In this document: in pieces, positions 17,034 to 25,910 of the stretch
How positions within the stretch are numbered: the first letter of the stretch is position 1
Layout of the letters: each line of letters starts with the position of its first letter
Assembly: GCA_947177165.1 (NCBI GenBank)
Contig: CAMWTP010000006.1
Coordinates: forward strand, 1-64,000
Length of the DNA: 64,000 bases
From: an uncultured Lachnospiraceae bacterium
GTDB taxonomy: Bacteria; Bacillota; Clostridia; Lachnospirales; Lachnospiraceae
Direction of reading: 5' to 3'
Made by a program: the position numbers and the translations under genes
Notes under the pieces: model-generated
The model's database searches: none
What the model was told of the DNA's origin: nothing
The model's input: the letters and a program-made list of their open reading frames with translations, nothing else

Positions 17034-17058
17034 GAAGAACGCAGGGGCAGCGTTCTTC
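17034..17058 (+). promoter_or_regulatory. Hairpin between ATPase and response regulator genes
   Basis: GAAGAACGC (17034-17042) pairs with GCGTTCTTC (17050-17058) around AGGGGCA. It sits in the 95-base gap between the ATPase gene and the response regulator gene with no T-run, so it more likely tunes expression or mRNA stability than ends transcription. Confidence 0.45.
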
Positions 17059-17107
17059 ACGGATTGTTTGTGCCGCTGATGGCGGCATGGGAGGTAAGTG
17101 TGAGAAG

Positions 17108-17782
17108 ATGAGTGATACCATTTTGATTGTCGATGACGACAATGAGCTGGTCAGGATGCTGAAAAGCTTTTTTGAGATGCGGCAGTATCTTGTGATTACT
17201 GCGGGAAACGGTGCGGAGGCATTGAAAAAGGCAGAGACAAATCCTGACTTGATATTGCTGGACGTGAATATGCCAGTGGTTGACGGCATCGAGGTGTGCC
17301 GCAGAATCAGGGATAAGGTCGCCTGTCCGATTTTATTTCTGACGGCAAAGGTGGAGGAGCAGGACCGCATTAACGGGCTGCTGTCCGGGGGAGATGACTA
17401 TATCTTAAAGCCGTTTAGCCTCAGGGAACTGGAGGCGCGTGTCGTGGCGCACCTCAAGCGTGAGGAGCGGCACAGGGGCAAGGCAAAGTACCGTTTTCAC
17501 GGGGAATTGTCAATCGACTACACGGCGAAGTCTGTGCAGGTGGGGGAGACGTATCTGGAGCTGACCAGAATGGAGTATGACCTGATTGAATTTCTCTCCA
17601 TGAATCCGAACCAGGTCTTTGACAGGGAGCGGATTTACGAGAGAGTGTGCGGCTGCGACGCGGAGGGGGACAGCAGGGTTGTGACAGAGATTATCCGGCG
17701 AATCCGCAATAAATTTCAGAAATGCACGGAGACGGAGTATATCGAGACAGTGTGGGGAATGGGATATCGATGGAAAAGCTGA
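17108..17782 (+). CDS. OmpR/PhoB-family response regulator
   Basis: A 224-aa two-component regulator. Receiver domain (~1-115) with acidic pair VDDDNE, phospho-acceptor Asp in LLDVNMPVVDG, T in FLTAKVEEQD and Lys in ILKPFSLRELEARV. A winged-helix DNA-binding domain follows from ~130 (LTRMEYDLIEFLSMNPNQVF, RVVTEIIRRIRNKFQ, YIETVWGMGYRW). The likely start is ATG 17108. It overlaps the kinase gene by 13 bases and probably controls the exporter operon. Confidence 0.92.
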   Translation: MSDTILIVDDDNELVRMLKSFFEMRQYLVITAGNGAEALKKAETNPDLILLDVNMPVVDGIEVCRRIRDKVACPILFLTAKVEEQDRINGLLSGGDDYILKPFSLRELEARVVAHLKREERHRGKAKYRFHGELSIDYTAKSVQVGETYLELTRMEYDLIEFLSMNPNQVFDRERIYERVCGCDAEGDSRVVTEIIRRIRNKFQKCTETEYIETVWGMGYRWKS

Positions 17783-18987
17783 GGAATCTTTCGCTGAAAA
17801 AAACATTTATACTGTATATGGTAGTCAGTCTGACAGTGACCTATTTTCTGTCCGCAATCATCATGCATCAGGCGTCCTATATTCAGCAGACGCTCTGGCA
17901 GAAATATGTTTCTGAAACAGATGAATATCCTGCACCGCCGCCCGATACCCCGCTGCCCGGCACATCGCCGTCCGACGCACTGGCGCCCGTATCCGATGCG
18001 GATAATTTTATGTATATGACGCCCAGACCGATTGCGTCCATCATGAGTGAGCGAGACAGATATCTGTCGGAGGTGTGCGATTTTTTTCAGACATATACTA
18101 TTTTATTGCTGTCTGTCATTGGAACCTGCATTGCTGTCTTTTTATTTTATCAAAACAAGTTAAGGATACCGATTGACGAACTGAATATGGCGTCGAGACG
18201 GATTGCGGAAAAGGATTTTGATTTCCATATTTTATACGAAAACAGAGATGAGCTGGGGCAGCTGTGCCGCGAATTTGAGCAGATGCGGGAACAGCTCATG
18301 CAGAACAATCAGATTCTGTGGAAGACTGTGGAGGAGGAGCGTGCGCTGCGCGCTGCGATTGCGCATGACATCCGCTCGCCGCTTTCAGTGCTGAAGGGAT
18401 ATCAGGAGATGCTCATCGAGTATGTTCCCAGCCAGACAATCGGTATGGACAAAATCATGGAGATGCTGCACGCCGGAATGCATCAGATAGAGCGCATGGA
18501 CGTGTTTGTCGAAACCATGCGCAGGCTGAACAGTCTCGGGTCGAGGAAGATTGCGCGCAGGGAAATCACGGTCGCAGAGCTCGAGACAGATCTTCGGGCG
18601 GAGATCGGCGTTCTTGCGGGGGACAAAGAAATCCTGCTTGAAGTGCTGGCGCAGGAAGCGGGCTTTACGGGGGATAAGGAGATGATACTGGAGGTTGCGG
18701 AGAATATCCTGTCCAACGCCCTGCGGTATGCAGACACGCAGATTCGAATCAGCGTCATCATGACAAGGCAGGAATTGACAATCTGCGTCACAGATGACGG
18801 GTGTGGGTTTGCGGAGCCGCCGGAGAAGATACAGGAGCCGTACTTTCAGCAGAATATCAGGGACAGTCTGAAGCACACGGGGCTTGGCATGTATATCAGC
18901 AGGCTTTACTGCGAACAGCACGGCGGGAAGCTGCTGTTTGAAAATAATGCGCAGGGCGGCGCGGTGGTGACGGCGGTATTTCGGTGA
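17770..18987 (+). CDS. Sensor histidine kinase
   Basis: A 405-aa membrane kinase. TM1 at ~10-30 (TFILYMVVSLTVTYFLSAII), a short outer loop rich in proline (~45-75, PAPPPDTPLPGTSP), TM2 at ~105-130 (TILLLSVIGTCIAVFLF), a HAMP-like linker (LRIPIDELNMASRRIAEKDF), the phospho-acceptor helix AIAHDIRSPLSVLKGYQEML, and an ATPase domain with N-box ENILSNALRYAD, DDGCGF and GLGMYISRL. The small sensor loop resembles bacitracin-type intramembrane sensing kinases. It overlaps the regulator gene, so they are co-translated. The trigger is not known. Confidence 0.92.
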   Translation: MEKLRNLSLKKTFILYMVVSLTVTYFLSAIIMHQASYIQQTLWQKYVSETDEYPAPPPDTPLPGTSPSDALAPVSDADNFMYMTPRPIASIMSERDRYLSEVCDFFQTYTILLLSVIGTCIAVFLFYQNKLRIPIDELNMASRRIAEKDFDFHILYENRDELGQLCREFEQMREQLMQNNQILWKTVEEERALRAAIAHDIRSPLSVLKGYQEMLIEYVPSQTIGMDKIMEMLHAGMHQIERMDVFVETMRRLNSLGSRKIARREITVAELETDLRAEIGVLAGDKEILLEVLAQEAGFTGDKEMILEVAENILSNALRYADTQIRISVIMTRQELTICVTDDGCGFAEPPEKIQEPYFQQNIRDSLKHTGLGMYISRLYCEQHGGKLLFENNAQGGAVVTAVFR

Positions 18988-19026
18988 GGGCGAGTTTGTT
19001 ATGTACTGTATTAATATAATATTTTG

Positions 19027-21078
19027 TCATGTGAAAGTGTATTCCTTCTCTGCAATCAGCAGATACTGTAGCAGCGGATGGAGCTGTTCTCCTTCGATCA
19101 GGCTGACTTCCAGCAGGTAATCAGAGCTGTTCCCGACCCGTTTGAGATAGAAGGTGTACACTTTCTGGTCAAATTCTTCGAACCATAGCTGAACAGGCGT
19201 TGTGTCAAACATTTCATCGGAGTCCACGACAGTACCCGAATTAAAGGGGTAATTATATGCATTGTCTGACTTGATGAAGCATGGAAAACGTACCATTGTC
19301 TCGCGCACATACGAATCATACTCCTTGTAGAAATCAACGATCAGACAGAGCGTTGTACTTAGGCTGCTTGGATACCAGATTGTTTTATGGATACATTCAA
19401 CGCTGCCGTCATTGTCAAAGTCCACAATGTGGCAGAACTGTTCGTCGAAGCTGTCGAGGTTGAATGCATCGAGCGGGAAGGTGATATCTGATTCCTGGTA
19501 AAGTATCTCTGCATTTCCGTCAATCAGTTCATAATCGGCGTCGGAAACTGTTTTTTCCTCCACTTCCCTTTTTCTTGTCTCGATATAATCCGTAAGTGTC
19601 TGCTCCAGGCGGGGATCGATTTCTGTATTGTGATAGGTTTCAATCCAGAGCTTTCGGTTCTCCTTGTTTTCAAGGTTAAGACTGTACAGCTGTAATGTGT
19701 TGTCCGGAGCTGCAGTCAGAATGTAAAATCCATCTGTTTCTCCGGTATGAAAATCGTATTGGAGGGCAGCAAAATAGAAAGCGCCGTCATAGTCCAGCAG
19801 TTTTGCATATCCCCGCAGCATAGGAAAGCTGTGCAATAGCTTTGCTGTCCCGGTCTCCTGCACCTGCCAGATATCTATCTGCGCAAAACCGGCAGTGCCG
19901 CCGGAATCATAGAACAGCGCCAGCTCTTCACTGCCATTTTGATCCAGGTCCACCATGTATGCAGACAAAATATTTTCTTCCCAGCCGTAATAATATGAGA
20001 ACTCATCTCCAAGAGATGTCCGCACCTGTTCCGGCGTCATCTGGTGCGTCTGGTCCTCATAGGCAGAAAGCGCGTCCATATTCCATGTATCATTATAGCG
20101 CTGTGTGCCAGCCAACACGTCCTTAAGGAGGTTCAGAAGCCCCTCCGGCAGTACGGTTGTACTGAGTGCAGAGTCGATTGCACGTTCTTCCTGAAAGGCA
20201 GTCAACTGTTCGCGGCGCAGTGCCTGAAATGCTTCGCCTTCCCCTGTTGACAGGTTCAAAATGCGGCCATAAAAAATGTCCTGTCTGCGTGCCTGTTCTA
20301 TCGTGTCCGCCAGCTCGGTCGTCATGGTCAGGTTCCGCGTTTCCAGGTGGGAGCAGGCGGGGTCTCCGTCATTTGTGGTCACAAGATCGCTGTGTATCAC
20401 AAATTCTTCGCTGTTGTCCTTCCGCAGGAGGCGAAATGTTACAATATCTTCTCCAATTTGTTCAAACCACAATTGCTGGAGTGTGCTGTCCTGCGGGTCA
20501 GTATTTTGAAAAACATGCACAAGATTATATTCTGCCACGATCTGTTCTGACGCATCGTCTGTCTGATAGCCTGTTGCGGTAATCCGTTTGTCGGAGTCAA
20601 TTGCGCGGTAAATGATTTCTGTTTTTCCATCGTTGTTATAATCAATCTTTCCATATCCGCAGTCATAGGCGCTGATATGATTCAGAGGGTTTACCAGCTC
20701 CCAGTCTTCTGCACTCCATTCCAGCGCTTCGCATCCCTCAAAAAGTTCCGTTGTTTTTTTATGTGCAATTCTCATCAGTGTAAATTGCTTTTCGTCTAAG
20801 TAATTCGCTAACTCTGTATAATTGGGATATTCTGCATTGTATTCTGTTACCGCAGCCTGAATGCCGGTGTATATCAAAATTGGTTCCTCCAAAGAGGTAT
20901 CCTCTGTCTTTTCAGCCGGGGATTCCGGGGAATTCTCCGGCCAGGGCTGCGTCGCAGAATCGGAAAAGCTTTCTGGTTGTGTATCTTGTTGTGGAACTGA
21001 CGAATGACAGGCTGTCAGTGAGAGAATCACAGCCAGCCCTGTAGTCAATATTATTTTCCTGATAATAGATCGATCCAT
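19027..21078 (-). CDS. Large lipoprotein with duplicated halves
   Basis: A 683-aa protein with an N-terminal lipoprotein signal (IILTTGLAVILSLTACHSS, lipobox L-T-A-C), so it is anchored outside the membrane. Three Asp/Asn-rich, FG-GAP- or calcium-site-like motifs are visible: DYNNDGKTEIIYRAI, DLDQNGSEELALFYD and DFDNDGSVECIHKTI. The N- and C-terminal thirds look duplicated (QLWFEQIGEDIVTFRLLR against QLWFEEFDQKVYTFYLKR, each followed by a similar strand). The middle third differs. No family name is recognised. ATAGGAG lies before the ATG; it begins 11 bases after the stop of the serine hydrolase, so the two form an operon. Confidence 0.7.
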   Translation of the reverse strand: MDRSIIRKIILTTGLAVILSLTACHSSVPQQDTQPESFSDSATQPWPENSPESPAEKTEDTSLEEPILIYTGIQAAVTEYNAEYPNYTELANYLDEKQFTLMRIAHKKTTELFEGCEALEWSAEDWELVNPLNHISAYDCGYGKIDYNNDGKTEIIYRAIDSDKRITATGYQTDDASEQIVAEYNLVHVFQNTDPQDSTLQQLWFEQIGEDIVTFRLLRKDNSEEFVIHSDLVTTNDGDPACSHLETRNLTMTTELADTIEQARRQDIFYGRILNLSTGEGEAFQALRREQLTAFQEERAIDSALSTTVLPEGLLNLLKDVLAGTQRYNDTWNMDALSAYEDQTHQMTPEQVRTSLGDEFSYYYGWEENILSAYMVDLDQNGSEELALFYDSGGTAGFAQIDIWQVQETGTAKLLHSFPMLRGYAKLLDYDGAFYFAALQYDFHTGETDGFYILTAAPDNTLQLYSLNLENKENRKLWIETYHNTEIDPRLEQTLTDYIETRKREVEEKTVSDADYELIDGNAEILYQESDITFPLDAFNLDSFDEQFCHIVDFDNDGSVECIHKTIWYPSSLSTTLCLIVDFYKEYDSYVRETMVRFPCFIKSDNAYNYPFNSGTVVDSDEMFDTTPVQLWFEEFDQKVYTFYLKRVGNSSDYLLEVSLIEGEQLHPLLQYLLIAEKEYTFT

Positions 21079-21089
21079 AACTGCTCCTA

Positions 21090-22361
21090 TTATTGAAACT
21101 GCGTGCTGACGCGCTCATATCCCCACACGGAAGGAGTGGCTGCGCCGTCCTGGATCAGCTTGTGGGGAACGGACTGCTCTTCGTGACGCCGCACAAAACT
21201 GTGATCTCCGACACAGTACAGTTCAATATGAATGTTTTGGTTCACGCGGACTAAATACAGTTTGCCGTTCTTTTCCTGTATCTGTATTTTGCCGGGAAGG
21301 TAGGTTCCGGTGTATTTTTGAAGTGCTTCCGGCGGCAGGGGGACTTCTTCTGGCCTGCGTGAATGTTGAGCCGGTTCGTTGTGCAGAATCGCTGCAATAC
21401 CATTCCCCAGGCGGTACTGGTCCAGCGCCTCGGTGTTGGACAGGATTAGGATGCAGATGTCTTCGTCAAAAAAATACTGTGTGTAAGCCAGCACACCGAT
21501 AAAATCGCCGCCGTGTGCGTACTTGACGGTTCCGTACTCTTCATAGCGCTCCAGGCCATAGCAATAATGATTTTTATTTTCAGTAAAGAAGATTTTGTAC
21601 GCCTGTTCTGACAGGAGTTCCCTGTTTTTCAGACACGCATACCAACGCTGCAGGTCATCGCAGTTTGTGACAAGCGCCCCTGCGCCCATGCCAAACAGGG
21701 GATTTGTGTAGGGAGCCCGGACCAGCACACCGTAGTCGTTCAGGTAGTTTTCCGCCTTGTTTCGCAGAATTTCCTGACCGTTGTCGTAGGTCGTGCTGAC
21801 CATGCCGAGTCTGGAAAAAATGTGTTCGGTCAGAAATTCGTTGTAGGTCTGTCCCGAGACAGTTTCAATTATCCAGGCCAGCAGCGTGTAGTTGGAATTG
21901 TTGTAGCCAAATGTCTCCCCGGGAGTTCCGATCGGATTTTTTAGAATCCAGTCTTTGAAAAATGCTTCCTGATAATATGGTTTTCTGTCTTCGTACACAT
22001 AAAAATCATTTTCGAAATTGTAGTTATTGTGCAAACCTGATGTGTGGGACAGCAGATTGTGGACGGTGATGTCTGTGGGCAGCTGCAGATTGGAAGGCAG
22101 GTACCGGTTTGCTTTTTCATGAAGCTGCAGCAGTCCGCGGTCGTACAGCAGCATGATTGCAAATGCGGTAAACTGCTTTGTAATGGAAGCGGCGGTAAAG
22201 CGCGTTGTCATGTCGTTTTTGATGCCAAATGCAATGTTGGCGTAACCGCGGCTTGCCTCGAACAGGATTCTGCCGTTCTGCACAACTCTGATTACGCCGG
22301 AAAAATTCCAGTAATCAAGCTCTGCAGTGATATAGCCGCTTAATCTTTTCAGGGTATCCAT
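21090..22361 (-). CDS. Beta-lactamase-family serine hydrolase
   Basis: A 423-aa class C beta-lactamase/DD-peptidase-like protein. The SxxK nucleophile is in FTAASITKQFTAFAIML, the second motif in FGYNNSNYTLLAWIIE and the late HGG in VKYAHGGDFIGVLAY. NLLSHTSGLHNNYNF and GMGAGALVTNCDDLQRWY are typical of the family. No signal peptide is evident, which is common in clostridial members. About 70 C-terminal residues (LQKYTGTYLPGKIQIQEKNG) form the beta-sandwich tail of this family. GGAGA precedes the ATG. First gene of the operon with the lipoprotein; substrate unknown. Confidence 0.88.
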   Translation of the reverse strand: MDTLKRLSGYITAELDYWNFSGVIRVVQNGRILFEASRGYANIAFGIKNDMTTRFTAASITKQFTAFAIMLLYDRGLLQLHEKANRYLPSNLQLPTDITVHNLLSHTSGLHNNYNFENDFYVYEDRKPYYQEAFFKDWILKNPIGTPGETFGYNNSNYTLLAWIIETVSGQTYNEFLTEHIFSRLGMVSTTYDNGQEILRNKAENYLNDYGVLVRAPYTNPLFGMGAGALVTNCDDLQRWYACLKNRELLSEQAYKIFFTENKNHYCYGLERYEEYGTVKYAHGGDFIGVLAYTQYFFDEDICILILSNTEALDQYRLGNGIAAILHNEPAQHSRRPEEVPLPPEALQKYTGTYLPGKIQIQEKNGKLYLVRVNQNIHIELYCVGDHSFVRRHEEQSVPHKLIQDGAATPSVWGYERVSTQFQ

Positions 22362-22449
22362 CGAGGTCTCCTTTCCTAAATTGAATCATATCTATCATAT
22401 CACATTTTCTTTGCCGGATGAAGAGAAAAAGCGAAAGCAGTCGTGGGAT

Positions 22450-23226
22450 TTATCGGCCGCTTTTTATCTGGGTGAGCATATAGTCAGCATATTCTTTGGC
22501 GCATGCTTCAACTGGTTTCCCATCATACGCTGGATTAGGATTATGGGATTCATACTCTGTAAGCGCACCTGCAATCAATCCGGCGTATTGTTCGGGAATA
22601 TTAGAAAGTCCCCACCTCCCGCCCTCAGATTTTGAGAGGATAAGATTCTCCCTTTGCCAGGCAAGCACTCGGCACAAATTCAGAATAATATAGGTAGGAT
22701 TTTCTATGATTTCCTCCTGTGCATTCTCAATGTCGCCCCAGATACTGTCAAAATAGTATTCCCGGCTGACTTCGGAAAAGACCTCATGAATCGGTTTCCC
22801 GCAAAGCGCTTTGCCCCTGTGATAAATGATGGTAAAATGAGCAGCCAAATCCTTGTCTGTACCGCGCATCTTTTCTATGTAATCACAAGGGGCGGTCTGA
22901 TACCAGTCTAAGTGCGCTATGGAAAAGTGCAGTTCAAACGGTGTCGGATACACAAACGGGCTGCATACATTTTCCTTGACAATGCTCAGTTCGACGCCTT
23001 TTTCGGGCGCCTGTCTGTTCAGCGCGACAACCATGTCCATATATGCTCTTTTGGCCGCATTGGGGATATCATCTTTTATGACAATGATGAAGTCGAGATC
23101 GCTCTTTAAGCTGTTGAAACAGCCCATCACAGCAGAACCGTGGAGATAGATGCCAACCAGATTTCCTCCTAAAATGTCTTGGTTTCGGCGCACAAAAATG
23201 TCTGTTAAATAGGAGTATTCGTCCAT
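22450..23226 (-). CDS. Aminoglycoside nucleotidyltransferase-like protein (AadA/ANT(9) type)
   Basis: A 258-aa protein with an N-terminal nucleotidyltransferase core GIYLHGSAVMGCFNSLKSDL followed by DF, giving the GS...D-x-D metal and nucleotide site. The C-terminal helical part (LNLCRVLAWQRENLILSKSEG, GRWGLSNIPEQYAGLI, ALTEYES) matches the DUF4111 domain of streptomycin/spectinomycin adenylyltransferases. Length equals AadA proteins. Whether it modifies an aminoglycoside cannot be told from sequence; chromosomal homologues in Clostridia are often untested. Resistance is therefore a possibility, not a finding. Confidence 0.78.
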   Translation of the reverse strand: MDEYSYLTDIFVRRNQDILGGNLVGIYLHGSAVMGCFNSLKSDLDFIIVIKDDIPNAAKRAYMDMVVALNRQAPEKGVELSIVKENVCSPFVYPTPFELHFSIAHLDWYQTAPCDYIEKMRGTDKDLAAHFTIIYHRGKALCGKPIHEVFSEVSREYYFDSIWGDIENAQEEIIENPTYIILNLCRVLAWQRENLILSKSEGGRWGLSNIPEQYAGLIAGALTEYESHNPNPAYDGKPVEACAKEYADYMLTQIKSGR

Positions 23227-23506
23227 AATCGTTTACCTCATCGCATTTGGTGTGATGTTGACAGTTCCCCGGAAACAATTGTCCTGCATATTTATAGTAC
23301 AATTCCGCTCTTTGCCGCAGCATTTCGTCATAATCGGATTATAGCATTTCAATATATGGCTTGCAATAATTTTTCCGTGGGGATTTACCGCCTGGCAAAC
23401 TATTCGGAATTTTTGATTTACTTTAGCGTTATTATGCGCTATAATTTACAGAGGAATAACGTTTTTTATAGATCACTATTTTAACTGACGAAGGAAAAAA
23501 CAAACT

Positions 23507-24601
23507 ATGAAGAACATCAAGCAGATGCTGGGTCAGCAGATTTCATCAGAACGGTTCAAGTACAAGCTGATTATCTACTCCATTACGGCAGTGCATGTCG
23601 TTTTGCTTGTGCTTTTCAATTTTCTGCATATTTGGCCGATGGTCGTGTTCAATGTAGGCAGTGTAGCTGTTTATATCAAATGTATTGGCATTATCAAGCG
23701 CGGTTATGAGCGCGAGATAATCGATGTCTTTTACATGACCTATTGGGAGATTATTATTCATTCTTTTGTCGCTACGGTTTGCGTGGGGTGGCGGTTTGGA
23801 TTTCCGCAGTATATTATCGGGCTGATTCCCTTTGGCTATTACATGTGTGCGACCCTGCTGGAGGGAAAGCGGCGGTATATGATTGCGACAGCACTTGGCA
23901 TGATTGCAGCGCTTTCTTTTATTGCGTGCCGCGGTCTGTCCCTGTATGCCGGCTCTATCTTTCCGCTGGAGCTTTCTCCGCATGCGGAGTTTCTGATTTA
24001 CATATTTAATTCCGTATGTAACTTTGTATTTCTGTTTATGGTGACTGTGATCTTTGTGTGGGATATGCAGAGAATCACGCTGCAGCTGCGCAGCCAGAAT
24101 GTCGCCCTTGACAATATGGCAAGCGTTGACCCGCTGACCGGACTTTACAACCGCCGGAGTATGCAGGATTTTTTTTCCCAGGCGTTGAAGGACGAGAAGG
24201 ATTTCAGCCTGATCATGTGCGATATTGACAATTTCAAACGGGTGAATGATACGTACGGGCATGATTTTGGAGATGTGGTTTTAAAGGAAATTGCCCATAT
24301 TGCGCAGCAGCATGTGAGCGACAGGGGCTGTGTGTGCCGCTGGGGTGGGGAGGAGATTTTGATTTTGAGCAATGACAGGCTTGATCATACGTGTGAGATT
24401 GCGGAGCATATCCGCCATGATGTGGAGGAGCATATATTTCGCTGTCGTGGTAAGGAGCTGCACTGTACCCTGACGCTTGGCGTCGCCGGGCATCGTGTGG
24501 GAAATGCTGTTGAAGATACGATTAAGCATGCGGACAGCAGACTCTACTATGGCAAGCAGAACGGTAAGAACCGCGTTGTGACGCCGTACAATTCACAATG
24601 A
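23507..24601 (+). CDS. Membrane diguanylate cyclase (GGDEF)
   Basis: A 364-aa protein with about six membrane segments in the first ~190 residues (IIYSITAVHVVLLVLFNFL, PMVVFNVGSVAVYIKCIG, EIIIHSFVATVCVGWRFGF, YIIGLIPFGYYMCATLL, MIATALGMIAALSFIAC, FVFLFMVTVIFVWDM), then a GGDEF domain from ~205 (DPLTGLYNRRSMQDFF, MCDIDNFKRVNDTYGHDFGD, active-site loop RWGGEEILIL). GGEEI replaces GGDEF, a tolerated variant. No RxxD inhibitory site precedes the loop. It should make cyclic-di-GMP in response to an unknown membrane signal. A terminator follows. Confidence 0.9.
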   Translation: MKNIKQMLGQQISSERFKYKLIIYSITAVHVVLLVLFNFLHIWPMVVFNVGSVAVYIKCIGIIKRGYEREIIDVFYMTYWEIIIHSFVATVCVGWRFGFPQYIIGLIPFGYYMCATLLEGKRRYMIATALGMIAALSFIACRGLSLYAGSIFPLELSPHAEFLIYIFNSVCNFVFLFMVTVIFVWDMQRITLQLRSQNVALDNMASVDPLTGLYNRRSMQDFFSQALKDEKDFSLIMCDIDNFKRVNDTYGHDFGDVVLKEIAHIAQQHVSDRGCVCRWGGEEILILSNDRLDHTCEIAEHIRHDVEEHIFRCRGKELHCTLTLGVAGHRVGNAVEDTIKHADSRLYYGKQNGKNRVVTPYNSQ

Positions 24602-24629
24602 AAAGGCAGCGATCCGAACCGAAAAAGTT

Positions 24630-24676
24630 AACTTCCCTTGTTCTGCTGATACCAGCAGAAATAAGGGAAGTTTTTA
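24630..24676. terminator. Terminator after the diguanylate cyclase gene
   Basis: AACTTCCCTT plus TTCTGCTG pair with CCAGCAGAA plus AAGGGAAGTT, followed by TTTTT. It lies between convergent genes and has an A-run on the other side, so it may work in both directions. Confidence 0.85.
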
Positions 24677-24707
24677 TGCAGAAAAGGAGCTATGCGGAAA
24701 TATGATT

Positions 24708-25259
24708 TCACTCTTTATTGAAAAATCGTATAACACTTTCTACCCCCATAAGAACCTGCTCATCGTTGCGTGCGGGTCTTTCATTTGTATTATGTGAATA
24801 TACAGCCTCATGTATATCATAGCAATTCATGTGATGCAACAGTGTACACGCTGTTTCATAAGCCTTGTCCACACGTCCGTCACCTCCGCCGACTAAAATG
24901 ACTGCACCCTTTTTCTGTTTTAAGATAACCTCCTCGTTTCTAAAAAACCTGGCACAAAAATAGGTTTGAAGCCGGCTGCCAACATCTAACAGCTTTCCTG
25001 TTAATTCTGAAAAGTATATGGGAGAAGCGATTAGAATGTTGTCGCATATCTGTATATAATCATATATCTCCTGCATTTCATCCTGGATGGCACAGCCGCA
25101 GTTTTCCCAGCAATACCGGCAGTCTATGCATGGTGAGATATTGCATCGATAGGCATTTACAATTTTGTACTCACCGGAAATGTGTTGTTCAATTATATGG
25201 ACAAGGCTTTCCGTATCTCCATTTATTCGCGGAGATCCATTTATGATTAATGTATTCAT
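24708..25259 (-). CDS. NAD(P)H-dependent FMN reductase-like flavoprotein
   Basis: A 183-aa flavodoxin-fold protein. NTLIINGSPRINGDTESL is the FMN phosphate-binding loop, and ILIASPIYFSELTGKLLDV is the second flavin loop typical of the family. A cysteine-rich segment (RCNISPCIDCRYCWENCGC) recalls iron-sulphur flavoproteins, though the spacing is not a clear cluster motif. The start at 25259 is chosen because GGAGG lies upstream; the longer frame has none. It probably transfers electrons from NAD(P)H to a small acceptor. Confidence 0.82.
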   Translation of the reverse strand: MNTLIINGSPRINGDTESLVHIIEQHISGEYKIVNAYRCNISPCIDCRYCWENCGCAIQDEMQEIYDYIQICDNILIASPIYFSELTGKLLDVGSRLQTYFCARFFRNEEVILKQKKGAVILVGGGDGRVDKAYETACTLLHHMNCYDIHEAVYSHNTNERPARNDEQVLMGVESVIRFFNKE

Positions 25260-25373
25260 CGGGTTTCCTCCATGTAAGCTGCATGTACAGCGCAGCATAT
25301 TTTTTGGTGTCACAATTATTTTGTAAAACGTTCTGGCGCACATTTAATTTCATACGCAGATATACCATGTCAA

Positions 25374-25517
25374 TCAGTTGTTTTCCGCACTCGAAAATAG
25401 GGTGGCCATAGACATTGCGCCTCGTTCTATGTATCGGTCAACCATACTTTCCTGTTCATCGGCGAACAGAAGCAGGTCGAGATATTGTTTTTTTGGAAGC
25501 CTTGCTGTCATCGCCAT
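25374..25517 (-). pseudogene. N-terminal fragment of an acetyltransferase-like protein
   Basis: On the minus strand, ATG 25517 follows a good AGGAAGGAG site and opens a 47-codon frame whose first 35 residues (MTARLPKKQYLDLLLFADEQ, ESMVDRYIERGAM) resemble the N-terminus of clostridial GNAT acetyltransferases. The frame then departs into unrelated residues and stops at 25374. A deletion or frameshift removed the rest. Confidence 0.5.
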
Positions 25518-25910
25518 AACTTACTCCTTCCTGCCAAAACAGCTGTACCGCATTACTGCTCTGCTATCAGTATAGCACATCTTCCCGCAAAAAGTATATG
25601 GAATTGATGAGATTCCTGAAAAGGATAGTTCTTCTCGTTACAATTCACACCCACGCCAGTTTTTATCAGCTTATACGTTATTGAGGTGTGAATTATAACA
25701 GATTTTGCACACAAATTGATAAAGGGCATCAATTTGGCGCATGATTCCCACTACTTTGGTGTGGGTATGAAAAGTAACTTCTTCTCCTCCTCAGTTTTTT
25801 GGATTCGCTTTTTTCACGCATATCTGATATACTTTTATAAAAAGTAGATAACGTTATGAAGCGCCGCATCAATGATCTGCATGGATACAGAGAGAAAGGG
25901 AAAAAGGACA
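25518..25910. other. Intergenic region with inverted repeat
   Basis: No gene. CAATTCACACC (25641-25651) and GGTGTGAATT (25685-25694) form an inverted repeat with a ~33-base loop, and a second CACACC/GGTGTGGG pairing follows near 25748-25767. This may be an operator or hairpin of the aldo/keto reductase gene. Confidence 0.35.
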
